A stretch of 64,000 nt of DNA, taken from Ulota crispa. Lineage: Eukaryota > Streptophyta > Bryopsida > Orthotrichales > Orthotrichaceae. Both the position numbers and the translations under genes were made by a program. The stretch is taken from assembly GCA_963920765.1 (NCBI GenBank), contig OY987250.1, positions 17,600,409 through 17,664,408 of the forward strand, written 5' to 3'. Positions within the stretch are counted from its first letter, which is position 1, and the number at the start of each line of letters is the position of its first letter. Shown here one piece after another: positions 24,159 through 35,506 of this stretch. The notes beneath the pieces are model-generated. The model searched no databases. It was given only the letters and a program-made list of their open reading frames with translations, and was not told the DNA's origin.

Positions 24159-24641
24159 CACCATATTAGGTAAATTGGGAAAAACAGTACTTTTTGGGAC
24201 TTTTGAAGGTTTTAGGTGATCACCTAAAGCCAAGCTTAGCTTTTTTTGGGTACACGTGTTGTTACCTCAGAGGAGGAATTTGTGAGGGAAAAAATCTTAG
24301 TGGCTTAGACCAATGTGCGGGGAGATTTTGAGCTTCTTTGGCAAAAGCCTACATTTCTCATTTTCATCCGGTTTTTTGAGTGGATGCACTGGCTAATCCC
24401 TATATACTTACTCTATAAGTAGAAATTTTCCAAAAGTTTAATCGGTTTTTAGCTGGTTGATGTAGGTTTCAACCGGTTTTTTCACATTTCATTCGGCTAA
24501 ATTTCTATTGTTTTTTGGCTCTCCTTGTACATTGGCTTAGACTAAATCTGATACCTTCAAATCTGGTTTAAGGTGACTTCTCTAAATCCAGGTGACATAC
24601 AAATTGGGACCCCCCGTTTTCCCAATTTACCTAATATGGTG
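24159..24641. mobile_element. Family N TIR element carrying a nested hAT-like MITE
   Basis: It starts CACCATATTAGGTAAATTGG and ends CCAATTTACCTAATATGGTG. The same ends bound the 245-bp copy at 37571-37815. The extra length here is due mainly to the nested element at 24311-24534. No coding capacity. Confidence 0.8.
24311..24534. mobile_element. hAT-like MITE with 8-bp target duplication
   Basis: GCTTAGAC occurs directly on both sides (24303-24310 and 24535-24542). The element runs from CAATGTGCGGGGAG to CTCCTTGTACATTG, with short imperfect TIRs. An 8-bp duplication plus CA(A/G)TG-type ends is characteristic of hAT elements. It is 224 bp, so non-autonomous. Confidence 0.75.
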
Positions 24642-24737
24642 TTTGCTTCCATTGACTCCTACATTCACTCAACCATTTCTTAATCTTCACGGAAATCTCA
24701 ATCTCAACTCAACCATGACTACCCCTAATATTTCTAG

Positions 24738-25080
24738 AAAAAATCCTTTGATCCTTTAGGGGTTAAGGTAGGAACACCCATAAGTGTCAGTGTCCCCGTA
24801 ACCGTCACCTCTGAAATCTTGGAAAATCTGTGGAAGTGAATAGATGTAATGAAAAGGATGTACAACACGTGAACATGAAATCGTAAAAGTGATTATGGGT
24901 GCAATGGCAGTTTGCTCTTTAAAACTCACAGCTTATTCTCTCAGTATCCAAATAATACATTCAAAAGTGCAAACTCATTCTTATATGTTTCTAATAAGAT
25001 CTTATAATTTACTAATTGTGTATTAATAGTCATCATGTTCAAAACCCTTAGTTTGACGTTCATGGGTGCTCCTACCTTAA
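24738..25080 (+). mobile_element. Family G copy 3 abutting a family B end
   Basis: 24738-24772 is a right-end fragment of a TTAA element (GATCCTTTAGGGG). Its TTAA (24773-24776) is directly followed by the family G end GGTAGGAACACCCATAAG. The matching right end CATGGGTGCTCCTACC is followed by TTAA at 25077-25080. The family G interior is in the usual order. Confidence 0.65.
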
Positions 25081-25491
25081 CCCTTAAGCGCTCCATCGAC
25101 AGTATACTGTTGATGGGGCCCACAACTTCATCTCATTTAAAAAAAATTGTAGAGTGAAAACAGCCATGGTTGGGCCTCATCATTAGAGAATGTAGTCCTT
25201 TTCAAATCCTATGGTCACTTTTTTTTGGATGTAATTTTTCCAAGCTGTGGTGGCCATTAACCCCTAAAGGACCATTGTCCCTATGGGGGACAAATGGGAT
25301 TTCGGGCAGGTACCTACGGCCTCAATTTTTGTCCTAATTTTTTGAAACCTTTTTTGAAGATAGAAAAACACATTAGCTTTTGAGGAATATAGTTTTTATT
25401 CCAAGTTGATGCCAAGGAGCAAAAATTATGCCCAAATAAGCACAAATTTGGGGACCAGGGGTAGCAAAAAAAACTTCTTATAAAAATTTGA

Positions 25492-25532
<41 letters not shown>

Positions 25533-26252
25533 CTTATAGATTATATCTTTGTCTACATCTGAAGCTATGATTCATTCCATTGGGACTAGTTATGAGAAAG
25601 TTATGGACAATCTTGTTTTTTGGGCAACTCAAGCATCTTCTTGAAAAAATAACTTATAAACTTCATTTTTGAATGCAGGTTTAACATTTTTTCAAAAAAT
25701 TTTGTTTGAGAGGGTGAAGTTTGCTTTCTAGAACAATCTCACCATTGGGATTATTGCATTTCACTTCCATTGCAAGGTTATAAGCAATTTAAGTTTTTGT
25801 TCAATCTCATACCTTCTTCTACCTAATGTTTTTTTTAAAGTATGGAAATTAAGTATTTAATAAAAAAAAATTCCCAACATTCCCAACTCAACTTCCCACC
25901 ATGCAAAAATAGAATTCCAAACTCCATGGTTCAAAATATTTAAGTTAAAAATGTTCAAAGTTAAAAAATCTAGTCAAGCAAGGTGCAAGAAAAGATGTTT
26001 TTTACACTTTAAATGCATATATCTTCCAATTTGTGCGGTCAAAGTTCTTGAGTTTTGTATGACACATTCTTATAGTAGTCTAGCACAAGATCCTACGGTC
26101 AGATATGCAAAATGCCTAATTTTCAAACCTTTTTATTCTTTGCCATAGAAATGGCAATTTTGAGTGTCTTTTGACAAAATAAAGGCCATGGTCCTTTAGA
26201 GGTTAAACCCCCATTTTCTCCTAAATCCAAAATAACTTTGGGCGCTCAAGGG
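25081..26252 (+). mobile_element. Family D-type element split by a family A insertion
   Basis: The left part 25081-25256 starts CCCTTAAGCGCTCC after TTAA. The right part 26207-26252 ends GGGCGCTCAAGGG before TTAA (26253-26256). Together they are about 222 bp, close to the 239-bp family D copy at 55284. The family A element 25261-26202 sits between them with TTAA on each side, as expected for insertion into an internal TTAA. Confidence 0.6.
25261..26202 (+). mobile_element. Family A TTAA-flanked element, copy 2
   Basis: TTAA 25257-25260, then CCCCTAAAGGACCATTGTCC. The right end is GGCCATGGTCCTTTAGAGG, then TTAA 26203-26206. It is collinear (inverted) with 20004-20882. A 39-base T run (25494-25532) accounts for much of its extra length. 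No transposase. Confidence 0.85.
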
Positions 26253-26256
26253 TTAA

Positions 26257-27209
26257 ATTAAGATACCTACTCAAATTTCCTCAAGATAACTTCTCTACTG
26301 TACCTTCCTTTGAAGGTACTTCAAAATACCTTCTCTCTGGATGCAAAGCCTCCTCCCAGCGGTCTAGAACCAGCAAAGTTGCAAGCAGTAGGTGCTCAAA
26401 TTGACGTCTTCGAAGGAGTCCAACAATCTACAGCCTCTCTCGCAGGGGCGTCAACAAGCGGACTCCGACGGACTTCGATGTCCATGTTCTACTGAAATAT
26501 CTAATTGGCCGGGCAGGGCATGTTGGTTTGTTATTCTTTTATGTTACTGTACCTGGTCCTTCAATTCATGCCGACTGGCATTGCCTGTGCCGGCGTTTTT
26601 GATTGCGCATATTTTGACGTTTTCAGCTCAAGATATGAAGACGGACGTCACAAATCTGCTTCCTTACGAAGTCAAAGTACTTCGCCTCGTCAGTTAGTAC
26701 AAGACCAGATAACGCTCGGATCGTACATTTGTTTTTTACATAAAGCGAGTCTGCCATGCGGTATTTAATCATATTCTAAGGTCAATCATCTTTCCTTAGT
26801 TGTTTCCTTTTATGCGAGCGGAGATGCAGCGGGATTTGAAGCGTTAATCACATAAGCAGGATGTAGGTCACACTGTGCTCTACCGTATTTGACGTTTTGG
26901 CGGGCGAAACTTGACGCGTGGTTTGGAATGATAAGAAAAACATCCTCTTCTTAAATCCAGTATGTTTCTCATCGTTAAGTTTTCAAGCTTTTGAAGTAAA
27001 TTACGGCCTTCTACTTCTAGATTCCGTTTGAGTTTTCTGTCGGCGACTGCAGAGCGTTCTTGTTAGGAAGTTTAAAGATTAATGGTTAAATTTGTCTGCA
27101 CAAAGATTCCTCTGTCGTGCACTAATTGCTTGGTCGCAAGAAGCTTGCGATTTTTTTTGCCTAAAATCTTGGATCGAGGTTCGTTTATCGCTGTTTTCTT
27201 GGTGTAGCT
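26257..27209 (+). promoter_or_regulatory. Upstream region of the first calmodulin-like gene
   Basis: Non-repetitive, GC-richer DNA from about 26300 to the start codon. Open frames of 60-100 codons near 26310-26768 match no family I know. The stretch probably holds promoter and 5' leader, but no transcription start or TATA box can be placed with confidence. Confidence 0.35.
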
Positions 27210-27734
27210 ATGGCGTTCTTGACAGATTGTGAAACGGTAGTTAGGAAACCGTCGCAGGAGTTTATGACCGAACTGTCGGATGCATTTGAGTTTTTCGATT
27301 TAAACGGCGACGGAAAGCTGTCGCTGAAAGAGTTAAGCGCCGTGGTGCGATCCTTAGGGGACGATGTTGCGGAGGAGGACCTCCAGAATCTGATCAAGCG
27401 CGTGGACAGCGACGGCGATGGCCAGCTTGACTTCTCCGAGTTTATTGATTTGAACACGCAAGCGAGTTGCAGCAGTTCGGAGGAATCCGAGGAAGTCGAA
27501 ATCCATGCTCTTGTTGGAGTCTTCAACAAGTTCGACGTCAACAAAGACGGTTTCGTCTCAGCCGAGGAGCTTCACGGCGTCTTGGTCGCGTTTGGAGACG
27601 ACAGATTCTCGCTGGAGGAGTGTCGGTGCATGATCAAGAGCTTGGATGTAAACAGTGACCATGTGATGAGCTTGCCCGAGTTTCAGGCTCTCATGAAAGA
27701 CGGAGGATTAGAGCTTTCAGCAGCGGCCTCGTAG
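27210..27734 (+). CDS. Calmodulin-like protein, four EF-hands, intronless
   Basis: 174 residues. Four EF-hand loops are visible at residues 30-41 (DLNGDGKLSLKE), 66-77 (DSDGDGQLDFSE), 109-120 (DVNKDGFVSAEE) and 146-157 (DVNSDHVMSLPE). The first three are canonical, with acidic positions 1, 3/5 and 12 and Gly6. The fourth has His at position 6 and Met at position 8, so Ca2+ affinity there may be reduced. A Ser/Glu-rich linker (about 86-97) separates the two EF pairs. The start GCTATGGCG has G at +4 and is the first ATG of the frame. No signal peptide or lipidation motif is evident, so a cytosolic or nuclear Ca2+ sensor is likely. The paralogue at 35995 shares the layout and the CRCMI block before loop 4. 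Confidence 0.93.
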   Translation: MAFLTDCETVVRKPSQEFMTELSDAFEFFDLNGDGKLSLKELSAVVRSLGDDVAEEDLQNLIKRVDSDGDGQLDFSEFIDLNTQASCSSSEESEEVEIHALVGVFNKFDVNKDGFVSAEELHGVLVAFGDDRFSLEECRCMIKSLDVNSDHVMSLPEFQALMKDGGLELSAAAS

Positions 27735-27895
27735 CCTACGAGGGCTCGCATGTAAGTTAGTGAAATTTCTGGCCATAGCTATGTGAAAGAGAGCAGGAAA
27801 TCAGTTCCTTTTTTGACTCCCAGAGGTGTATGATATTTTGATGATGTGATTTCCAGATTTGTCACTTCCAAGTGTCGTAGACTAAGGGCCTCCTT

Positions 27896-28061
27896 CCATG
27901 CTCACCCGGTGGCCATGCTCACCCGGTGGCCAGTCAAACTAAAAATACTACACCAATGATTGGTCGTATCGGGCTTCAGAAAATCTGGAGCCCGATCCGA
28001 CCAATTATTGGTGGAATATTTTTAGTTTGACCGGCCACCGGGTGAGCATGGAAGGAGGCCC
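27896..28061. mobile_element. Hairpin MITE 160 bp downstream of the calmodulin-like gene
   Basis: GGGCCTCCTTCCATGCTCAC on the left pairs with GTGAGCATGGAAGGAGGCCC on the right, flanked by TAA (27893-27895, 28062-28064). The arms meet near a TCTGGAGCCCGAT/ATCGGGCTTCAGA centre, so almost the whole element folds back. The left arm has a 17-bp tandem duplication (CATGCTCACCCGGTGGC twice). It may lie in the 3' untranslated region of the gene. Confidence 0.85.
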
Positions 28062-28140
28062 TAAGTTACAATTTCCATGCAGCCAAGGTGCCAAAACATA
28101 TCGTCAATTCAAAATAAGCATAGCTCAATGCCACATTTAA

Positions 28141-28891
28141 CCCCTAAGCGTCCATGCCGTTTTTTCCAAAATTAGGGTTTTGGGAAACCTACAACTTTGA
28201 TTTATTGTATCTCAATCTGCTGGATGATTCACAAAAAATGACCATTGAAAATAGTGGAACACCTAATTAGGAAATGGCTTGCAAATTTTGGGAACAATTG
28301 ACTGTGGGAGATGAGAGATTATAACATTTGAGTAAACAACATGTGATGGCAAAATATCAATTTTTGGTAGGTAGTTGCTATTTTATGATTTTTACAAAAT
28401 TCTATAAGCCCCTTATTTATCTCAAATTTTGTGAGCAACAAGATTAGATGTGAATGCACACACTTGTAAATTTATTGAAGATTGCACTTCTTTTTATGTC
28501 AAGTTTTAGGGCTTCAAATTGCTATTGCACAAAAAATGATGACAAGCATAGTCGGTGATAGTTGCCATAATAAGGATCTAGAACATGCTTGAACCTGTGC
28601 CAACAAATTTCCCACCACCACAAAGCACATGCAAGGAAGCTTGCAATAATTATTGATGAATTGTAGCTTGTAAAACAATGCTTACTACCATGTCCCATAA
28701 AGTGCTTCACCCAATTAAGACTCATGAGGGGCACTTGTATTTTTCTTGCCTTGCCATTACTCCACTTGCATGGGCCACCTGAATACCTTGATAATTGTAA
28801 TTTATAGCAAGGTCAAAAAATTAGATCAATACCTCAAACATGTATGTGAAATCATGTGAGGACCATTTTGGTCCTCTCGGGCGTTTAGGGG
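28141..28891 (+). mobile_element. Family E TTAA-flanked element
   Basis: TTAA 28137-28140, then CCCCTAAGCGTCCATGCC. The right end is TCGGGCGTTTAGGGG, then TTAA 28892-28895. It is 751 bp with no transposase. The interior is unlike families A to C. Confidence 0.75.
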
Positions 28892-29026
28892 TTAACTAAA
28901 GATGTATTGTGCATATAATTATGAACTTCATATGTCCCTAAACATTAAAGATTTCATAATTTTTTATATATTCTTCCCTAGATTTTGCATGTTTTTCAAT
29001 TTGGACATATTTCTTGATGTTTTCTT

Positions 29027-29160
29027 AAAGGGAATTGATCTATGTACCACATCCTTTTTACTATTCTACCACACCTACTAAAATATTCTAAATATAGGTC
29101 ATATATAGTATGTCTAGTAGAATAGTAAAAAGAGTGTGGTACATATATCAATTCCCTTTA
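29027..29160. mobile_element. Small hairpin element with GGGAATT ends
   Basis: AAAGGGAATTGATCTATGTA pairs with TACATATATCAATTCCCTTT. The arms continue through CTTTTTACTATTCTAC/GTAGAATAGTAAAAAG, leaving a short loop. The terminal motif resembles the elements at 5428 and 9872. Confidence 0.8.
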
Positions 29161-31661
29161 TAAAAATCTCCTAACCTTTTGCAAGTACCTCCTACTGTTT
29201 TGCAAAGCAAAACATCTTCTAAACTATTATTTTTGATGGACTTTGGATAGTCCATATTTAGTTTGATGTGGCATCTTATTAGGTCTTCACTTGGATAATA
29301 ATGTTGTGTTTGAGTTTATAATAAATAATGACATTTAATAATAGGAAACCGCAAAAAAAAAAAATATCTAAAATAATCCATCTTGCTAACAAAGGAAATG
29401 TTATGATTTTTTTATAAAATGGAGGTACTAAAAATTAACATAAACTAGAATAGAAGGTTTGTAGCTGAAACACCCAAAGATTTCATGATTGTTATAGGTT
29501 TGATAGAAGCTCATATTTTCTTTGGGGGCAATTTTTGAATTCTACAGAAATTTTTGTTTTGATGAGTTTCACCTAATTTATATATCAACACATGAGGTAT
29601 TCTCTCTCTAATTACCACAAGAAAAATTGTCCAAATTGATCAAATGTGTCCTAATTGATTAAATGTGTCCAAATTGACAAAAAAATAACGTCTAAATTGA
29701 CCTAAAAATGTCCAAATTCACATTGTTCCTTGTACCGGTTCAAATTTATTCTTCTCTGAAATTGGACATCCTCAATTATGGGCATTTGATCCTTTGACAT
29801 TAGATTGTTTAAAGAAATCTAGAATCAAATTCTAACTATTAGAGATAAATTGGTGAGTCATATTTACATTCATCATGTAATAGTTGATGTGGCGTTGTCA
29901 ATTTGAGCGAGGTAATAATTGATGGAAGGTAACATCTTCTAGATTTTCAATAATCAATTTTTTTCAAAGCACCAAGTGCCTAAATGACATCACCTCAATC
30001 ATTTCTTTACCAATTACTATATTCAACAATTTCTTTGAACAAAATAATAATGTACAGAGTTCCAAGACAAAGGATGGTTGATGGGCAGTAGAATTCCAAG
30101 ACAAAGGATGGTTGATGGGCAGTAGACAATCTTTCAATGTATTAGTTCTACAATAAAAGACAAGTTGACCCAAAGAAAGTCTTACTCCAAAAACAATTAC
30201 GAAATACTTTTTAAACATGTGATTTCATCCTAATATGACATGTGGTAGCCTTTTACCTCATACCAAGCAGTTTACACAACATGCGGGAACAAATTCCAAT
30301 TTGGAATAGGTAATAAATTGGTAATGGCCGTGTGAGATGTGCTATCCTTAAAATCTTGCTATCGTAGATATTCCAAATAGCAACTTCAACACATTCAATA
30401 CATATGAGAAATGAATGTATATTATTCCTTGTAATATTACTTCCTAAAAAACGCTTTCTTTGAAATTCACCACTTCTGTCTTGAAGTTGTATTTTATTTT
30501 AATTACTTAATCATATTATGCTAATAAGTTGTTTTTATTACTGTGGGTGTTAAGGTTGTAAAGTTGAATCAAACGATCATTATTGCATAAAGTAAGGCCA
30601 TAATAAAATTAGATATAAAATTAGAATGTCTGCGTTTAAGGGCTTCATTCAAGGATATTTGAGCTCAAGAGAAGGCCCTTATGGGAAGGAGTGATTGTAG
30701 GGGTCAAAAGTATTAAAATTTAGTGTCCTTTTTCATATCATACAAGACTAATCCCAAATATCCACTTGCAACTTGTAGTTTGTAAGGACAGTACAGAGGG
30801 ATGGGCTCAATGGGAGTAGGTGGGTTCCAATCATGCATGCGTAAATTAGCCATATTGTACCCAATTGAGCTTATCACTCATACCATTTAAGTTTACTAAA
30901 AACAAACAATGACTTCATTAATTAGCAATGATCAAAATGGTACACACTAGAGGTCCTTACATGGTCATTATTATATTATAATATTGTTTCCATCATCAAA
31001 TCCTTTTGTCATGTAGCATGGTACATTTGGGTATTTCATAGTTCACACAAGGTAGAGACCCTTGTATAGGTACCTTACCTATGCTTCTCTTACCTAAATA
31101 AATATGGTCCTGTGTCAAGATTAGGGACCTTCTATTGAGCTCGAATATCCTCTAATATTTGTATTATGCAGGGAGGGAGGTAAAAATTTGGACCTATTGT
31201 TCTTGCTTAAAAGTTAAAACTAAATATCCAAACACATGTTTTAAAAGTATTTAGACACTTTACAATTATGATCTAAGACAAAATAACAAGACACAACTTG
31301 ATGAGCCCATATGATGATTATATGTTGTGCTATCAGTGTTGTTGGATCTTGAATGTTTAAGAATATATTTATGAATCTTGCATCATTGAATGAAAAAAAC
31401 ACCAAAGTCTTCATCTCGCATCTATATCATAATTCTTATATTTAAGAATGGATGTTAAAAGAAATTTGGTTATACTTGCCACTAATGAATTATAAACCTT
31501 GAAACTTTGACAACTCCAACAAATTGATATCATATTAAATAAATATTAGAAAATTTAGGTATTTAGAAAATGATCAAACAGCATGAGAGACAGCGTGCAA
31601 TTAAACATAGCACCAAACAAGATAATTGTGAAATAAAAACTTATTATGGAAAACGTTGTAT
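29161..31661. other. Intergenic DNA, no gene seen
   Basis: Long AT-rich stretch. The only structure I see is a 34-bp direct duplication at 30060-30127 (unit starts TTCCAAGACAAAGGATGG). Confidence 0.45.
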
Positions 31662-31665
31662 TTAA

Positions 31666-32528
31666 CCCCTAAAGGACCATTGTTCCCTTCGGGAATAATT
31701 GGGATTTCAGGCATGTACCTATGGCTAAACCACTTTGTGTGATTTTTTGAAACTTTTACTGAAGGTGAGGAATTCAAAAATCTACATGTGCATCTAATTT
31801 TTTCTTCACTCTGACATTTATTGAAGAAGTTATGCATGAAAATTTAGAAAATGCTACTCCTCGGGCAACCAAAAACTTCTTTGAAAATTTCAATTTTTCA
31901 AATAAAAATCTAATATAGGTTCTTTAGACTTATATAAACGTGGGGAGCTTTGAATCATTCAATAGATATAAGAATAACCGCCACATATTAACGGCCATTT
32001 AATCTTCTTGGAGCAACACCCAACTACCCAACTAATGAAACCAAGCCTATTACTAGTATAGATTATGACCGTTGGGATTTGCATTTTTCATTTTAATAAT
32101 TAAATTCTTAACAATTTAGTAATTTGACTCATTCTCTACTTCTTTTTACTTACTATTTTTTCCCATGTGTTGTATAGTTCCAATTGATTTGAAAATTCTC
32201 CCACACATACCTAACTTGGTCCTCTACATGAATAAAATGAACTACAACTTTGCATAGAGTAGTTATTTTGCTCTAAGAGTGGTCAAATTCTTTTGAAATT
32301 TTTGGGCTGCAGGAAAAAAAGCTTTTTTCCTCACTTTGAAAGTAAATTTCTCACTCAATCTTCTCTGGATTGAGCTCATTTTTTTACCACAAGTACCTCT
32401 TGTTGTCTACTGTAAGATCTTATGGTTGGATTTTCTTTTAAAAAAAATTTCCTACCATTCCACTTGCTCCCCCAAAAGTGATGTTTTTCTGCGTTTTTCA
32501 CAGAAAAAATGGCTTGGTTCTTTAGGGG
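31666..32528 (+). mobile_element. Family B TTAA-flanked element
   Basis: TTAA 31662-31665, then CCCCTAAAGGACCATTGTTC. The right end is GCTTGGTTCTTTAGGGG, then TTAA 32529-32532. The inner family blocks GTGTGATTTTTTGAAAC and CATACCTAACTTGGTC are present. 863 bp, non-coding. Confidence 0.8.
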
Positions 32529-32532
32529 TTAA

Positions 32533-33291
32533 TCCCCTAAAGGCCCAATTGTCCCCTTGAGGGACAAATGGATTTTGGGCATGTATTACAACTAAACTAG
32601 TTTGTGTGATTTTTTGAAACTTTTATTGAAGGTGGGAATTCCAAGATCTACGTGGGCATCTAATTTTTTCATCATTCCAATAGTTGATGAAGAATTTATC
32701 AAGATTTTTTTGAAACTAGGTAAGAAGGGGCAATTTGGGCAGGGGCCGTAGGGCCCCTCCTTTGTAAATGGGTGTTGACTCTAAAGAGGGTCAGCCCTTC
32801 CGGGCACAAGGTGTGGACACTTGGGCAAAGAGGAGTGGAGTGGAAGGTGCCCATCTTGGCAAACTCTCAAACCTCCATTCCTTTTGCCCCTTGTAAAAAT
32901 TTTTGTTGTAGTTTTTTGAGTTTAAGGTTTGAGTATTTAGTTTTTGATCAATTTTTTTCCAAGTTGTGGTGGGCGAAGAGCCCTCTCCTACATAGAAAAC
33001 TTAAATCCTGACTTTGCATAGAGCAATTTTTTTGATATAAGAGCGGTCAAAGGCTTTTAAATTTTTAGGTAGCAAGGAGAAATTCTTTTCTTTTCACTTC
33101 AAATTTCAATACTTCATTCCTCTGCTTCTAGTATGAGCTGATTTTTTCCCACTAGCACCTCCCATAATCCAAGGCACAATCCTACCATTAGAATTCCCAA
33201 AAATAAAAAAATCTATACTTTTCTACTCATTCCCTCAAAAGTGGCAGTTTTTTGTGATTTTCACAGAAAAAAGAGCTTGGGCCTTTGGGGG
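32533..33291 (+). mobile_element. Family B TTAA-flanked element, abutting the previous one
   Basis: It shares the TTAA 32529-32532 with its neighbour, then reads TCCCCTAAAGGCCCAATTG. It ends GCTTGGGCCTTTGGGGG, then TTAA (33292-33295). Same orientation and same body as the neighbour but with an internal deletion (759 bp). Confidence 0.8.
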
Positions 33292-33576
33292 TTAAAACAT
33301 TGATGCCTAAGAACCGATTTTGGCTTTTTTATTTGTTAGGCATGTTGTTATAAAGCCAAACAAATTTGTCAAATTTGTTTTCTTGATCTTTTGCCTGATG
33401 TACAATTTAAAGAAGTAGTTGTGGAGGATTGCAACATAAATTGTACTTTATATTTCGACTCAATAAACACAATACATACAGTACAGTACAGCTATCTTTT
33501 CTTTATGTGAGGTGCTTTCTTGATCTAAACCTAAATAATTATTGTTTAGCAAAGTCTTTTGATCAAGTCATATTAA

Positions 33577-34496
33577 CCCCTGCCGAGCTGTCCCCCGGGG
33601 GACAGTTTTTCATTTCGGGCCTGTACCTATAGCTAATTTACTTTTTGTGATTTTTTAAAACTTTTATTGAAAGTGGGGAATTCTAAGATCTATCTGGGAA
33701 TTTTTTTTTTGTCATTTTGACATTTGACGAAGAAGTTATGCAAGAATTTCTGCTATCCGAGGGAGGGAGGGCAATTTGGGCAGCCCAAAAACTTCTTAAA
33801 AAGTTGAAATTTCTAAAAATAGAAATCTGAAATTGGTTCTTTAGATCTTTTTCATATGTGGGAAGCTTTGAATCATTCAACTTCAATCAATGAGATGAAG
33901 GTAATGAGATGTTTTAGTTTGTGGGCAGTTATGGATTCTTTACTCTAAATTAAACTTTGAAGTCCTTTATTTTCCATAATTTTTAATATTTTGGAAAAAA
34001 AACTAAACCGAAGGAAGTAGATTGTTTATCACAACATATGGGATTTTCATTTTTTCATTTTAATAATGAAACTCTTAACAATTTAGTAATTTGACTCATT
34101 CTCTACTTCTTTTTACTTATTGTTTTCCCCCATGTGTTGTATAGTTCCAATTGATTTGAAAATTCTCCCACACATACCTAACTTGGTTTGTTACATGGAG
34201 AAAATAAACCTCAATTTTGTGTAGAGTAATTTTTTCATGTAAGTGTAGACAAAGGCTTCTGAAGTTTTTTGGATAGCTCAAAAAAAAACTTTTTTTTTCA
34301 CTTTAGATGTAAATATCTCCCTCCTCTCCATCTAGAATGACCTGATCTTTTCCCACAAGTACCTCTTCTAGTTTAAGGCAAGATCCTATGATTGGATTTG
34401 CAAAACAAACTTTATTTCCTACTTTTCTACTCATTCCCCCCAAAGTGACAATTAACAGTGATTTTCACTAGAGAAAACTGCTTGGGCCTTTAGGGG
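33577..34496 (+). mobile_element. Family B TTAA-flanked element
   Basis: TTAA 33573-33576, then CCCCTGCCGAGCTGTCCCC. The right end is GCTTGGGCCTTTAGGGG followed by TTGT, a decayed TTAA. The body is collinear with the other family B copies. 920 bp, non-coding. Confidence 0.75.
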
Positions 34497-34499
34497 TTG

Positions 34500-35082
34500 T
34501 CATATTAAAAACCTCAAAGTGATAAATCGTACTAATTCAACTATATTCAAACTTGGAATTGTGAAGAAAAAGAACACTCTCAAACTTCGCACTTACAGAT
34601 TCTTATAAAAATCTACAAAAATTCAGAAGGAAAATAAAACATGGCCTTGTGTGGGACCATGTACCTCTTGTGTACATTTTTCAAAGGGGATCCAACATGA
34701 GATGGCTATGGAATGTGGCTGTGGAATGGCGACCGGCCAAATCCTAAGCTAAACTTTTTACGAAGAGGACGAGAGGTTTCTAGGTGGTGGACTTCTGCCC
34801 CTCTTCCACGAATCCAGGGCGTCGGCGGAGTCAAAACCTCCGGGCCACTGGTGTCAATGCACCGGAGTTGTCAAGCTTCGTTTTCTTCGACCCAGCAGCA
34901 CCGATCAATGCCGACGCCGCAAATTCTTCGTCGTCAGGGGCTAGAAAAGTTTGACTCACGTTCGGAGGTGGAGAAACGCGTCCACCTCCACAGCTCCACT
35001 GCCACCTCTGCCGTCTGGAGTGGACTCTGGAGTTTGCACATCTCTCCGTCCACAGTTCCATTATTAGAGATGAAGCCCCTTT
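34500..35082. other. GC-rich island of unknown nature
   Basis: 34700-35075 is markedly GC-richer than its surroundings and open in more than one frame (153 codons on plus, 34713-35174; 76 on minus, 35061-34831). No protein family was recognised. It could be a decayed gene fragment or an unannotated exon. Confidence 0.35.
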
Positions 35083-35506
35083 TCGGCTCAGTTTACTTTA
35101 CAGCACATACGTCGATGTGGGGCCAGGGTGGAAAAGCACGGTTTTTTCAACAGTTACAGAATGTGAGAGTTTAGATAATTACCACCAGATATTGAATTTG
35201 AGAATTTTGAATTCATGTTTGAATTCAAAGACCCTCTGCTTTAGGGCATCCTTCTATGTGAGGGGGTGGCCGGCCAAGTTATTTCTGGCCCACCACCGAT
35301 TAGGGTAGGCCAGAAAGAACTTCACCAGCCACCCCTGAAAAGATGCCCTTAATCGAGGAGGCGAGGAGCCCTGAGGAAGATACAATTGAACCAAAAAAAC
35401 AAGGGGCAAATTTTTACTATTACCTTTGTTTGGAGAAAACCTGAGCTTTTCCGCCCTAGCCTCACAGGCCACAGCAACGTATGTGCTGTAAATTGAGCCC
35501 CTCTTT
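35083..35506. mobile_element. Family L element copy 3 with nested hairpin
   Basis: The left end GGCTCAGTTTACTTTACAGC, then ATGTGGGGCCAGGGTGGA, faces the right end TTTTCCGCCCTAGCCTCAC with GCTGTAAATTGAGCCCC. 35244-35348 is a nested 105-bp hairpin (GGGCATCCTTCT...AGATGCCC) flanked by TTA on both sides. Confidence 0.7.

Noticed and set aside
25494-25532. 39-base T run as a possible retroelement tail
   Set aside because: It lies inside a family A TTAA element that is intact on both sides, so it looks like a local homopolymer expansion.
31662-31676. CCCTAAA inside the TTAA-element ends, which resembles the plant telomere repeat
   Set aside because: It occurs once per element end, never in tandem, and is part of a longer terminal inverted repeat.
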